Made by a program: the position numbers and the translations under genes. A stretch of 41,381 bases of DNA from Candidatus Methylomirabilota bacterium (GTDB taxonomy: Bacteria; Methylomirabilota; Methylomirabilia; Rokubacteriales; CSP1-6): positions 1-41,381 of the forward strand of contig DASYUQ010000082.1 in NCBI GenBank assembly GCA_036001065.1. The letters run 5' to 3'. How positions within the stretch are numbered: position 1 is the stretch's first letter; every line of letters starts with the position of its first letter. Under the pieces are notes generated by a model. That model was not told the origin of the DNA. It worked only from the letters and a program-made list of their open reading frames with translations, and did no database searches. This document shows positions 19,834 to 27,668 of this stretch, one piece after another.

Positions 19834-20811
19834 CTACTTCTTGATTAGCCCGCCCTTCTCCATCAGCTCCTTGTGGAGCTGCTCGGCGCCCTCGACCCAC
19901 TTGACGTACTCGGCGCCGGTGGCGAACGCGCCCTTGAGCGCGCCCTTGTGCAGGTAGTCCTGGAAGTCCTTGGTGTCGTACACCTTCTTCAGGAAGCCGA
20001 CGTACCACTGGACGGCGTCCTTGGGCATGTCCGGCGGGCCGAAGATGCCGCGCAGCATGTTGTACTGGATGTCGAGCCCCAGGGCCTCCTTCACCGTCGG
20101 GATGTCCTTCCAGTCGGGATCGGGAATGCGCTCGGGGTCGAAGACGGCCAGCGGCCGGACCCGCCCGGCCCTCCAGTGGCTCACGCACTCGATGGGGTTG
20201 TTGACGGTCGAGTCCACGTGCTTGCCAACCAGGTTGACGCACACCTCACCGCCCCCCTTGAACGGCACGTAGGTGAACTTCAGCCCCAGCGCCTGCTCGA
20301 CCTGGACCGTGATGATCTGGTCCTCCTGCTTGGAGCCGGTGCCGCCCATCTTCATGCCCGGGCTCTGCTTCACCGCCGCGACGTACTCCTTGGCGCTCTT
20401 GTAGGGCGTCTCGGCATTGACCCATAGGATGAACCGGTCGAGCGCCAGACGGGCGATCGGCGTGTAGTCGCGCCAGCTGAAGGGCGTCCCGGTGGCCAGG
20501 GGTGTCGTGAACAGGTTCGACAGCGTGATGATGATGGTGTGGGCGTCGCCCTTCTTCTCCTTCACGTGCACGAAACCCTCGGCGCCTGCTCCTCCCGACT
20601 TGTTGACGACGATGAGCGGCCGCGGCGAGAGCTTGTGCTTCTCGGCCAAACCGGCGATGAGCCGGGCCATCTGGTCGGCGCCGCCGCCGGTCCCGGCGGG
20701 GATGACGAACTCGATGGGCTTGGTCGGCTCCCAGGCCTCGGCCGGCGGCGCGGCCACGAGCAGCACGAGGAGGGGGAGCCAATTCAGCGGGATGCGGGCG
20801 CTGTGTGTCAT
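19834..20811 (-). CDS. tctC: TTT transporter periplasmic substrate-binding protein (TctC/Bug family)
   Basis: 325 aa. Sec signal peptide at residues 1-26, ending PPAEA before WEPTKP. Bug-type fold with PIEFVIPAGTGGGADQMARL at the first ligand loop and IVVNKSGGAGAEGF, PFKGGGEV, and the C-terminal PKDAVQWYVGFLKKV. Such proteins bind carboxylates through water-bridged loops, and the ligand cannot be read from sequence. The neighbouring oxidoreductase suggests oxalate or another 2-oxoacid (inference). Strong ribosome site AGGAGGA before the ATG. Confidence 0.94.
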   Translation of the reverse strand: MTHSARIPLNWLPLLVLLVAAPPAEAWEPTKPIEFVIPAGTGGGADQMARLIAGLAEKHKLSPRPLIVVNKSGGAGAEGFVHVKEKKGDAHTIIITLSNLFTTPLATGTPFSWRDYTPIARLALDRFILWVNAETPYKSAKEYVAAVKQSPGMKMGGTGSKQEDQIITVQVEQALGLKFTYVPFKGGGEVCVNLVGKHVDSTVNNPIECVSHWRAGRVRPLAVFDPERIPDPDWKDIPTVKEALGLDIQYNMLRGIFGPPDMPKDAVQWYVGFLKKVYDTKDFQDYLHKGALKGAFATGAEYVKWVEGAEQLHKELMEKGGLIKK

Positions 20812-20845
20812 GACGGTCCTCCTAAGTAGTGCGACGAGTTACCGA

Positions 20846-20890
20846 TAAAACACGGCGGGACCGGACGCCGTTCCGCGCCCGGCCCCGCCG
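20846..20890 (-). terminator. Intrinsic terminator/attenuator between oxidoreductase beta and tctC
   Basis: Minus strand: CGGCGGG pairs with CCCGCCG (20890-20884 with 20859-20853), a C/A mismatch, then CCGG with CCGG, followed by TGTTTTAT. It sits in the operon between the oxidoreductase and transporter genes and probably lowers transporter transcription. Confidence 0.6.
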
Positions 20891-20920
20891 GTGACCGAAG
20901 CAACGACCACGCTCTCGAGG

Positions 20921-21949
20921 CTACTTGGCTACGAGGGCGGCCTTGGTGGCTTCCAGCCGCTTGAACGGCACCACGCCGGGAATCTCCCACTTGTCCCACA
21001 TCTCGTCGACCTTGGCCTGGAAGTAAGCGAGGTCCTCTTCCGTGAAGTGAGCGAACCGGCCCTGCTTGAGGAGGTACTCCCGGACGGGCTTGCGCTTGCG
21101 ACCCTCGATGATGGCCTTGGTCTTGCCGTAGTACCTGAGCACGCCGTCGTCGACCTCGTAGAGCGGGAAGATGCCGGTCTCGATCGCCAGCTCGCCCAGC
21201 TCGTGGGAGAGCATCGGATCGTAGTCCCAGCCCTTGGGGCAGGGGTCGAGGGAGTGGATGAAGGTCGGGCCGCCGATGGTCAGCGCCCGGCGCACCTTGT
21301 TCATCATCTCCACCGCGAACGAGGCGCAGACGGTGGCCACGTAGCGGCACTCGGTATGCCCCGCCGCCAGCATGCCGGCGACGTTCTTCTTCCAGCGCGT
21401 GTGGATGATGCGCTTGACCGAGCCGGGCGGGCTGAACGTCGTGTGGGCCCCGTAGGGCGTCATCCCCGACAGCTGGATGTCGGTGTTGGCGTAGGACTCG
21501 TTGTCGTACAGCAGAATCAGGCAGTTGTACTCCTTGTGAGTCAGCGTCGCCGAGATGCCGTTGAGGCCCATGTCGGCGCCGCCGCCGTCGCCGCAGAACG
21601 CGATCACGTTGATCGGCTCCGACTTCATCTTGCCCTTGTGCATGAGCGCCTTGAGGCCGGCGGCGGTCCCCAGGGCGGCGGCGCCGGAGGAGCCGAGCTG
21701 CGTGTGCATCCACGGCACCACCCAGGGCGTCGTGTAGTACGTCGTGTTGGCGACGTACATGCAGCCGGTGGAGCCGAGCACGATCGTGCGCGGGCCGGCC
21801 GCCTTGACCATCAGCTTCATGACCAGCGCGGACTCGCAGCCCTGGCAGGTCCGATGGCCCGACGTGAAGTATTCCTCGATCGTGACCTTCTTGATGCCCT
21901 TGAAGGCCTCGAGCACCTGTGTCGCGTTGGTGAACGTCGTCTCCGGCAT
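20921..21949 (-). CDS. 2-oxoacid:ferredoxin oxidoreductase beta subunit (oxalate oxidoreductase-like)
   Basis: TPP-binding subunit, 342 aa from ATG 21949. Cysteines for a [4Fe-4S] cluster: C35 and C38 in HRTCQGCES, C63 in STGCMY and C237 in DPCPKG. TPP/Mg motif GDGGGADMGLNG (120-131) with YDNESYANTDIQLSG. Together with alpha and the fused gamma-delta subunit it forms a complete PFOR-superfamily enzyme. The substrate-side loop GMTPYGAHTTFSPPG follows the common beta-subunit pattern. Pyruvate, oxalate and phenylglyoxylate enzymes share this architecture; the alpha subunit is the more informative one. Confidence 0.9.
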   Translation of the reverse strand: MPETTFTNATQVLEAFKGIKKVTIEEYFTSGHRTCQGCESALVMKLMVKAAGPRTIVLGSTGCMYVANTTYYTTPWVVPWMHTQLGSSGAAALGTAAGLKALMHKGKMKSEPINVIAFCGDGGGADMGLNGISATLTHKEYNCLILLYDNESYANTDIQLSGMTPYGAHTTFSPPGSVKRIIHTRWKKNVAGMLAAGHTECRYVATVCASFAVEMMNKVRRALTIGGPTFIHSLDPCPKGWDYDPMLSHELGELAIETGIFPLYEVDDGVLRYYGKTKAIIEGRKRKPVREYLLKQGRFAHFTEEDLAYFQAKVDEMWDKWEIPGVVPFKRLEATKAALVAK

Positions 21950-21959
21950 GTGCCTCTCC

Positions 21960-23189
21960 CTATTCTCGAACGCCGAGCCAGTGGGTCTTGGTGTCCGACT
22001 TGCCGGTCTTGGCGGCATTGTAACAGAGGTCCGTCACCTTATAGACGTCCTCCAGTGTCACCTCGCGGCCACCGAGACCGCAGATGAAGGAGAGCAGCGG
22101 CGGGCGCGTGGGCGCGTTGTACATCGCCGCGCGGATCTCGTTGGCCACCACGCCCGAGCCGAACGGCGAGCCGAACGAATAATCGCGGTCGATGACGCCG
22201 ATCGTGCTCGCCTTCGACAGCGCGGCGACCAGCCGGTCGGTCGGGAATGGTCTGAACCACCGCAGCCGAACCAACCCCACCTTCTTGCCCTGGGCGCGCA
22301 TGTTGCGGATCCCCACCTTGATGGGCAGGGAGATCGTGCCCATGCCGACCAGGATGATCTCGGCGTCGTCGGTCATGTACTCCTCGAACCACGGATTCTC
22401 GGGGCCGCGGCCGAACACCTTGCGGAAGTCGGCGTAGGCCTCCTCGATCACGGTGACTGCCCGCGCCATCGCCTCGTTGTTCTGCCGCCGGATTTCTATG
22501 ACCCAGTCCTCGTTGGCCTGCGGCGCCACCGTGATGGGGTTGTCCGGGTGCAGCAGGAGGTCACCGCGGTTGTAGGCCGGCAGGTACCGCTCGACCTTCG
22601 CCTTGGGCGGCACCAGCGTCAGCGCCTGCGAGTGCGTGAGGAAGGCGCCGTCGGCCGAGATGGCCAGGGGCAGGAACACGCGGCGGTCCTCGGCCACGCG
22701 GTAGCCGATCAGGGTGGTGTCGAGGGCCTCCTGGGAGCTGTCGATCCACACCAGCATCCAGCCCAGGTCGCGCACGAACAGGGCGTCGTTGTGCTCCACG
22801 CCGAAGGCGCCCGGATCATCGAGCGCCCGGTTGCCCACCATCGCCACCATCGGCACCCGCAGGGGCGGGGTCACCACCAGGCACTCCATCGCGTACGCCC
22901 AGCCCACGCCCGACGAGCCGCAGAACACGCGCGCGCCGACGGTGGAAGCGTGCTTGACCACCTCGAACTGGCTGTGCTCGCCCTCGGCCACGATGTACTC
23001 GGCCACCAGCTGACCGTTGGCGATCTTCTTGGCGATGGCCTGCATGACGGTGTCGTAGGGCCGGATCGGATAGGCCGTGACGACGTCGATGTCGGCGAGG
23101 GTCAGGGCCTCGGCGATCGCCTCGCTTCCCGAGATGAGGAGTTCCCTGTCTTCCGTTACGGCCGGAGCCGTCTTTGTCGCAACCGCCAT
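21960..23189 (-). CDS. 2-oxoacid:ferredoxin oxidoreductase alpha subunit with YPIRP motif (oxalate oxidoreductase-like)
   Basis: 409 aa. Domain I begins SGSEAIAEALTLADIDVVTAYPIRP; residues 40-44 are YPIRP where pyruvate enzymes have YPITP. The arginine replacing Thr is, as I recall it, the substrate-binding hallmark of Moorella oxalate oxidoreductase. The TPP-activating Glu is probably E71 (EGEHSQ), and R121 (GNRAL) matches the second substrate arginine. Domain II lies near residues 265-360 (ILVGMGTISLPIKVGIRNM, VRLRWFRPFP). Order gamma-delta, alpha, beta on one transcript. Phenylglyoxylate or another 2-oxoacid cannot be excluded. Confidence 0.88.
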   Translation of the reverse strand: MAVATKTAPAVTEDRELLISGSEAIAEALTLADIDVVTAYPIRPYDTVMQAIAKKIANGQLVAEYIVAEGEHSQFEVVKHASTVGARVFCGSSGVGWAYAMECLVVTPPLRVPMVAMVGNRALDDPGAFGVEHNDALFVRDLGWMLVWIDSSQEALDTTLIGYRVAEDRRVFLPLAISADGAFLTHSQALTLVPPKAKVERYLPAYNRGDLLLHPDNPITVAPQANEDWVIEIRRQNNEAMARAVTVIEEAYADFRKVFGRGPENPWFEEYMTDDAEIILVGMGTISLPIKVGIRNMRAQGKKVGLVRLRWFRPFPTDRLVAALSKASTIGVIDRDYSFGSPFGSGVVANEIRAAMYNAPTRPPLLSFICGLGGREVTLEDVYKVTDLCYNAAKTGKSDTKTHWLGVRE

Positions 23190-23216
23190 CGCTCGTTCGC
23201 CTCCTGTGTCGCGCCG

Positions 23217-24425
23217 CTAGATGGTCTTGTGCTTGGCGTTCTCGCCCGGAATCCCCGCGGTGATCTCCGCGCCGCCGGCGTCGAGGTCCGTCTTGACCTC
23301 CTCCTCGTACTGGCCACGGAACCGGAACCCGTGGGAGCGCACCGTCGCCTTCTTGTTCGTGATCTTGTCGGTGAGCCAGGTCTTGTAGGCGGTCTTGTCG
23401 TTCCGCCACATGTCCCACTGGCTGGCGTTGTCCTCGAAGACCGCTTCGTTGACCATGGTGATGCAGTTCTCCACCGGGCAGACGGCCTCACACACCCCAC
23501 AGCCGCAGCAGGCCTCCATGTTGGCGTCGAAGGTGCCGTCGGGCATGACGTCGAAGCACGAGTCCGGGCAGGCGATCCAGCAGAGGTTGCACTTCACGCA
23601 GGTGTCGAAGTCGACCACCGGGCGCATCGTGCGCGTGCTGAACTTCTTGAAGTAGGGGTTCCGCTCGGGGACGTAGCCCTTGCCGCCCTCCTTCGGCTTG
23701 CCGATGGGGATGGCTGGAATCGTGACGCCCTCGCGCATCTCCCACCAGCGCGGAAACTCGAACGCGTACGGGACCTCGGGGTTGCCCTCCCCGGGCTGAA
23801 CCCGGCGCGCCTCCAGACGCTCGTAGGCCTTGCGGACGGAGGCCACCTTGAGCTCGGAGCCCCACTCCATCTCCCCAATGGCCTGGCAGACCCCGTCGAG
23901 GGTGAGGAACGACGGCGCGATCTTGGCCAACGCGCCGAGGATCCGGACCTCAGTGTGGTCCTCCTTGTAGACCCAGAGCCCCGAGAACGACGCCCTGGCG
24001 CGGATCACGGCGAGCGTGTAGGGCTCGTCCTTTTTATGGATGTCCCGCAGGAGATCCTCGAAGGGCTGCAGCGACGTCATGAGGAGCGTGCCGTCGGGGA
24101 GCGTCAGCCGGTTGATCGGCTGCAGCCCGTACCACGCCCACGACTCGACGCCCTTGGCCAGCGTGTCGTCGACGCAGATCGTGACGTCCACGTGCTTGGG
24201 CTCGTAGCGAGCCATGTTCTGCTCGAGCTCTTCCTTGGTGTCGGCGACGATGGCGAAGTCCTTGGCGGGAACGCCGTTGCGCTGCGGACTGTCTCCGTAG
24301 CGGCCGAAGGCGATGCCCCAGCGCCCCGATTTGCGCGCCGACAGCACGATGCCGCGCGTGATGCGCGACGCCAGGTTCTTCTGGAAAATCCCGCGGTAGA
24401 CGACCTCGCAAATCAACGCCGACAT
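23217..24425 (-). CDS. Fused gamma-delta subunit of 2-oxoacid:ferredoxin oxidoreductase
   Basis: 402 aa from ATG 24425 (ribosome site GGAGGAG). The N-terminal half (about 1-190) is a gamma domain: YRGIFQKNLASRITRGIVLSA, then PQRNGVPAKDFAIVAD, NMARYEPKHVDVTICVDDTL, LAKIAPSFLTLDGVCQAI. The C-terminal part carries two [4Fe-4S] sites: C276, C279, C282, C286 (CVKCNLCWIACP) and C306, C309, C312, C316 (CCGCGVCEAVCP), the electron exit to ferredoxin. Fusion of gamma and delta is known from oxalate oxidoreductase. A tail of about 75 residues after the clusters is extra. First gene of the operon. Confidence 0.9.
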   Translation of the reverse strand: MSALICEVVYRGIFQKNLASRITRGIVLSARKSGRWGIAFGRYGDSPQRNGVPAKDFAIVADTKEELEQNMARYEPKHVDVTICVDDTLAKGVESWAWYGLQPINRLTLPDGTLLMTSLQPFEDLLRDIHKKDEPYTLAVIRARASFSGLWVYKEDHTEVRILGALAKIAPSFLTLDGVCQAIGEMEWGSELKVASVRKAYERLEARRVQPGEGNPEVPYAFEFPRWWEMREGVTIPAIPIGKPKEGGKGYVPERNPYFKKFSTRTMRPVVDFDTCVKCNLCWIACPDSCFDVMPDGTFDANMEACCGCGVCEAVCPVENCITMVNEAVFEDNASQWDMWRNDKTAYKTWLTDKITNKKATVRSHGFRFRGQYEEEVKTDLDAGGAEITAGIPGENAKHKTI

Positions 24426-24473
24426 GCGTGCTCCTCCTCGACCGACAGGCTTCCGGGGAAAGGACTGGTCCGC

Positions 24474-24484
24474 TGGTCTGACCA
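24474..24484. promoter_or_regulatory. GntR/FCD operator over the transcription start
   Basis: TGGTCTGACCA, a perfect palindrome around one base and an exact TGGTNNNACCA match, lies directly after the -10 box. A half-site TGGTCC follows at 24466-24471. The operon's own GntR/FCD protein is the obvious candidate binder. Confidence 0.6.
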
Positions 24485-24485
24485 A

Positions 24486-24514
24486 ACTATGCGGTGGGCC
24501 ACACCGCTTGTCAA
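24486..24514 (-). promoter_or_regulatory. Promoter of the oxidoreductase-TTT-gntR operon
   Basis: Minus strand TTGACA (24514-24509), 17-nt spacer, CATAGT (24491-24486); leader about 55 nt. It begins 12 nt after the stop of the upstream hydrolase gene. Confidence 0.65.
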
Positions 24515-24525
24515 GCGCTTTGTCT

Positions 24526-25317
24526 CTACTGAACCTTGCTCAAGAACCCGGTCACGGCCGCCGTGAAGGCCTCGGGCTGCTCGATGTTCGACAGATGCGC
24601 GGCCGCGGGGATGATCGTCAGCTCGGAGCCCTTGATCTGCCCGTGGATCGCGCGCGCGGCGGCCACGGGCGTTCCCTGGTCCTCTTCCCCCACGATCACC
24701 AGCGTCGGCAGCTTGATAGCGCCGAGGCGGTCGGTCAGATTGAGCGCGGCGATCGCATGGCAGCAGCCGGCGTAGCCGCGCGGGTTGGTCTTGCGGATCA
24801 TGGCGGCCACGCGCTCGACCACGTCGGGCCGGCGCTGCCGAAACGCCGGCGTGAACCAGCGGCCGAGGGTCGGCTCCACCAACGGCTCCATGCCTTTGGA
24901 CTCGGCGGTGCGGATGCGCTCCTCCCACATCGGCTTGGCTTCCGGCGGTACGCGGCTCGAGGTGTCGGCGAGAACGAGGCTCAGGAACCGGCCGGGCGCC
25001 TTCAGCGCGAGCGTCTGCCCGATCATCCCACCCATCGAGAGGCCGATCCAGTGCGTCTGCTGAATGCCGAGCGCATCGAGTAGTCCCCGCGCATCGTCGG
25101 CCAACTGCTCGAGCGAGTAGGCGCCGGCCGGGGCGTCGGTGGCGCCGTGGCCGCGCGTCTCGTACCGCAGCACGCGGAAGCGCGGCGTCAGCGCTGCCTG
25201 CTGCGGGTCCCACATCGTCAGATCCGTGGCGAGCGAGTGGCTGAGCGTGAGCACGGGCGCCGCCGCGGGGCCCTCCAGCGTGTAGTTGATGGCGATCCCG
25301 TTCGCGGTGATCTTCAT
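24526..25317 (-). CDS. Alpha/beta hydrolase, 3-oxoadipate enol-lactonase-like
   Basis: 263 aa from ATG 25317, with GGGAGGA 8 nt ahead. Oxyanion region LTLSHSLATDLTMWD, RYETRGHGATDAP, nucleophile S94 in GLSMGGMIG, acid Asp in GEEDQGTP and His in PAAAHLSNIEQP near residue 240. This set and the spacing resemble PcaD/CatD lactonases, but no other beta-ketoadipate gene is near, so the substrate is open. It may be co-transcribed with the pdx genes, 86 bp behind the peroxiredoxin. Confidence 0.85.
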   Translation of the reverse strand: MKITANGIAINYTLEGPAAAPVLTLSHSLATDLTMWDPQQAALTPRFRVLRYETRGHGATDAPAGAYSLEQLADDARGLLDALGIQQTHWIGLSMGGMIGQTLALKAPGRFLSLVLADTSSRVPPEAKPMWEERIRTAESKGMEPLVEPTLGRWFTPAFRQRRPDVVERVAAMIRKTNPRGYAGCCHAIAALNLTDRLGAIKLPTLVIVGEEDQGTPVAAARAIHGQIKGSELTIIPAAAHLSNIEQPEAFTAAVTGFLSKVQ

Positions 25318-25360
25318 GGGCTGTCCTCCCGGAAGAGGGTGGATTGATGCCGGCACGACC

Positions 25361-25377
25361 CCGGGATCTTATCCCGG
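25361..25377. repeat. 7-bp hairpin between peroxiredoxin and hydrolase genes
   Basis: CCGGGAT, CTT, ATCCCGG. No T-run on the minus strand. It may separate the pdx unit from the hydrolase or be a site for the hydrolase promoter. Confidence 0.4.
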
Positions 25378-25403
25378 CAGCCGTGGCGCGGGAAAGGCCC
25401 GAC

Positions 25404-25976
25404 TCAGCGCGGCGCGCGCGCGGTCAGCCACGCCACCACTTCCTCAGCATGCCGGTCGGGGGGAAACACCGGATAGAAGACCTCTTCGATGCGGCCATCC
25501 CGGAGGATGAGCGTCAGCCGCTTGATGAGTGTCATCCCGTCGACGTCGAACGTCGGCCAGCGCAGCGCGCGGGCGAGGCGCAGGTGAGCGTCGCTCAGGA
25601 GTGCGAAGGGCAGGCGTAACCGCTCGACGGCCTCGCGCTGGTAGTCCGTCTCCTGGGTGCTGAGGCCGAAGACCCGGGCCCCCACCGCCTGCAGTTCGGC
25701 GTGGTGGTCCCGGAAATTACACGATTCCGGCGTGCATCCTCTCGCGCCCGGGATCTCGTTCCACCCCCGCGGAGGCTCGCGGTCGGGACGACCGGTCCGC
25801 GGGTAGCAATACACCACCGTTGTCCCGGCCAGAGAGGCGAGGTCGACCGCGCGGCCGTCCGTCGAGGGCAGCAGAATCGAGGGTACCGGAAGCCCGGGAA
25901 GATGCGCGCAGGCAGCATCGTCGACGGGGACCGGCAAGTCCCTGGGCAGCTCGTACACGTTGTCGGACCTGGCCAT
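25404..25976 (-). CDS. Peroxiredoxin, PrxQ/BCP-like
   Basis: 190 aa thioredoxin-fold peroxidase. Strand LAGTTVVYCYPRTGRP is followed by the catalytic motif GCTPESCNFRD, with peroxidatic C81 and a resolving cysteine candidate C86 spaced as in PrxQ (CX4C). Then FGLSTQETDYQREAVERLRLPFALLSDAHLRLARAL, the usual PrxQ continuation. Its ATG overlaps the pdxT stop (TGATG). Longer N-terminal extension than most BCPs; no signal peptide. Confidence 0.88.
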   Translation of the reverse strand: MARSDNVYELPRDLPVPVDDAACAHLPGLPVPSILLPSTDGRAVDLASLAGTTVVYCYPRTGRPDREPPRGWNEIPGARGCTPESCNFRDHHAELQAVGARVFGLSTQETDYQREAVERLRLPFALLSDAHLRLARALRWPTFDVDGMTLIKRLTLILRDGRIEEVFYPVFPPDRHAEEVVAWLTARAPR

Positions 25977-26578
25977 CAGCGCTTCCGTGGAGCGCGACCG
26001 ACCGACGCCAGTCGGACCATCTCGCAGAAGTAGTGGTGGACGGCGGAGTCATCGGTCAGCTCGGGATGGAACGTCGCCACCAGCACCGTCCCCTGGCGCG
26101 CCATCACGGGGTCCTCGCCCTGGCGCGCCAGCGCCTCCACCTCCGGCCCCAGGCGCCGGATGCGCGGAGCACGGATGAAGACCATCTCGATGGGCGTGGG
26201 CTGCCCATCCAGCACTGCTGTCCCTGGGGCCTCGAACGATTCCCGCTGGCGGCCATAGGCGTTCCGTTCCACGCCCACGTCGATGAACCCGAGGGAAAAC
26301 TGCCGCGGGTTCGCGACGTCCCGCGCCAGCACGATCAGCCCGGCGCAGGTGCCGAAGATCGGCCGCCCCTCGGCATGGAACTTCTCGAGTGCGGGCACGA
26401 AGTTCCACTCCTCCATCAGATGCAGCAGCGTCGTCGATTCGCCGCCCGGGATGATCAGGCCATCCAGGTCATCCAGCTCCTCGGGCTTGCGCACCTCCAC
26501 TGCGGTGGCACCGCAGCGCTCGAGCGCCTGGCGGTGCCGCACGAAATCGCCCTGGAGCGCGAGCACTCCGATCTTCAT
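25976..26578 (-). CDS. pdxT: Pyridoxal 5'-phosphate synthase glutaminase subunit
   Basis: Releases ammonia from glutamine for PdxS. 200 aa, class I amidotransferase. GVLALQGDFVRHRQAL at the N-terminus, IIPGGESTT (42-50), nucleophile C78 in FGTCAGLIVLA, and the His/Glu pair in VATFHPELTDD. Lies downstream of pdxS after a 147-bp gap that holds a strong hairpin. Confidence 0.96.
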   Translation of the reverse strand: MKIGVLALQGDFVRHRQALERCGATAVEVRKPEELDDLDGLIIPGGESTTLLHLMEEWNFVPALEKFHAEGRPIFGTCAGLIVLARDVANPRQFSLGFIDVGVERNAYGRQRESFEAPGTAVLDGQPTPIEMVFIRAPRIRRLGPEVEALARQGEDPVMARQGTVLVATFHPELTDDSAVHHYFCEMVRLASVGRAPRKR

Positions 26579-26618
26579 GGCTCCGACCTACCCCCCGCCC
26601 CTTTCTTCGGCTCGCCTC

Positions 26619-26648
26619 GGGCGCAGGGGCCCCAGCCCCTGGGCGCCC
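26619..26648. repeat. Strong hairpin in the pdxS-pdxT gap
   Basis: GGGCGCAGGGGC pairs with GCCCCTGGGCGCCC, 12 bp with a 2-nt bulge and a 4-nt loop. The 147-bp gap (26579-26725) is otherwise empty and biased in composition. No T-run; possible processing or attenuation site. Confidence 0.45.
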
Positions 26649-26725
26649 TGCGGCTCGCACGCCCTCACTCAGGCTCGCCTCGCCGCGTGCGTCGCCGAGC
26701 CTCCGCATCCGCGTCTCGGCTCGCA

Positions 26726-27622
26726 CTACCATCCGCGCGTTTGCAGCAGCTCCTCTTTCGTCAGCTTGGAGGTCTCCAGCCCCACCATGGCCTCGCCCAG
26801 CTCCTCGCTGACCCGGGCCAGGACGTCCGGATCCTTGTAGTGCGTGGTGGCCTGGACGATGGCCTTGGCCCGCTTGGCGGGGTCGCTCGACTTGAAGATG
26901 CCCGAGCCGACGAAGACCGCCTCGGCGCCGAGTTGCATCATCAGTGCCGCGTCGGCGGGCGTGGCGATGCCCCCGGCCGAGAAGTTTGGGACGGGCAGCC
27001 GCCCGTGCTTGCCCACCGAGCCGATCAGCTCGTAGGGCGCGCCCAGGTTCTTGGCCTCCGTCATCAGCTCCTCGGGCCCGAGCGTGGTCAGCCGCCGGAT
27101 CCCGGTGGTCAGCGCGCGCATGTGGCGCACCGCCTCCACGATGTTGCCGGAGCCGGCCTCGCCCTTCGTGCGGATCATGGCCGCGCCCTCGCCGATGCGG
27201 CGGAGCGCCTCGCCCAGGTCGCGTGCCCCGCAGACGAACGGCACCCGGAACGCGAACTTGTCCACGTGGAAGTGCTCGTCGGCCGGCGTGAGGACCTCGG
27301 ACTCGTCGATGAAGTCCACCCCGAGCGATTCCAGAATTTGGGCCTCCACGAAGTGACCGATCCGGCACTTGGCCATCACGGGGATGGTGACGGCGCTCTG
27401 GATCTCCTTGATCTTCTTCACGGAGGCCATGCGCGCCACGCCGCCCTCCCGCCGGATATCGGCGGGCACGCGCTCGAGCGCCATCACGGCCGCCGCCCCC
27501 GCCTCCGCGGCGAGCTTGGCCTGCTCGGCATTCGTCACGTCCATGATGACCCCGCCCTTGAGCATCTCGGCGAGGCCGATGTGCTTGCGATCGGCGATGC
27601 GCAATCCGTTCAGCTCCGTCAT
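26726..27622 (-). CDS. pdxS: Pyridoxal 5'-phosphate synthase lyase subunit
   Basis: Makes PLP from ribose 5-phosphate, glyceraldehyde 3-phosphate and ammonia. 298 aa from ATG 27622 with AAGGAG ahead. Nearly invariant family blocks are present: [33 protein letters not shown], active-site lysine in [32 protein letters not shown], second lysine in [10 protein letters not shown], and [22 protein letters not shown]. Lies 46 bp after the MocR-type regulator. Confidence 0.97.
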   Translation of the reverse strand: MTELNGLRIADRKHIGLAEMLKGGVIMDVTNAEQAKLAAEAGAAAVMALERVPADIRREGGVARMASVKKIKEIQSAVTIPVMAKCRIGHFVEAQILESLGVDFIDESEVLTPADEHFHVDKFAFRVPFVCGARDLGEALRRIGEGAAMIRTKGEAGSGNIVEAVRHMRALTTGIRRLTTLGPEELMTEAKNLGAPYELIGSVGKHGRLPVPNFSAGGIATPADAALMMQLGAEAVFVGSGIFKSSDPAKRAKAIVQATTHYKDPDVLARVSEELGEAMVGLETSKLTKEELLQTRGW

Positions 27623-27668
27623 ATCGTGTCTCCTTACGCCGTTGTGCGGCTGCGTTTCCCCGCTCACC

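Noticed and set aside
21744-24566. 940-codon plus-strand open frame opposite the oxidoreductase subunits
   Set aside because: Antisense shadow, with no recognisable domain.
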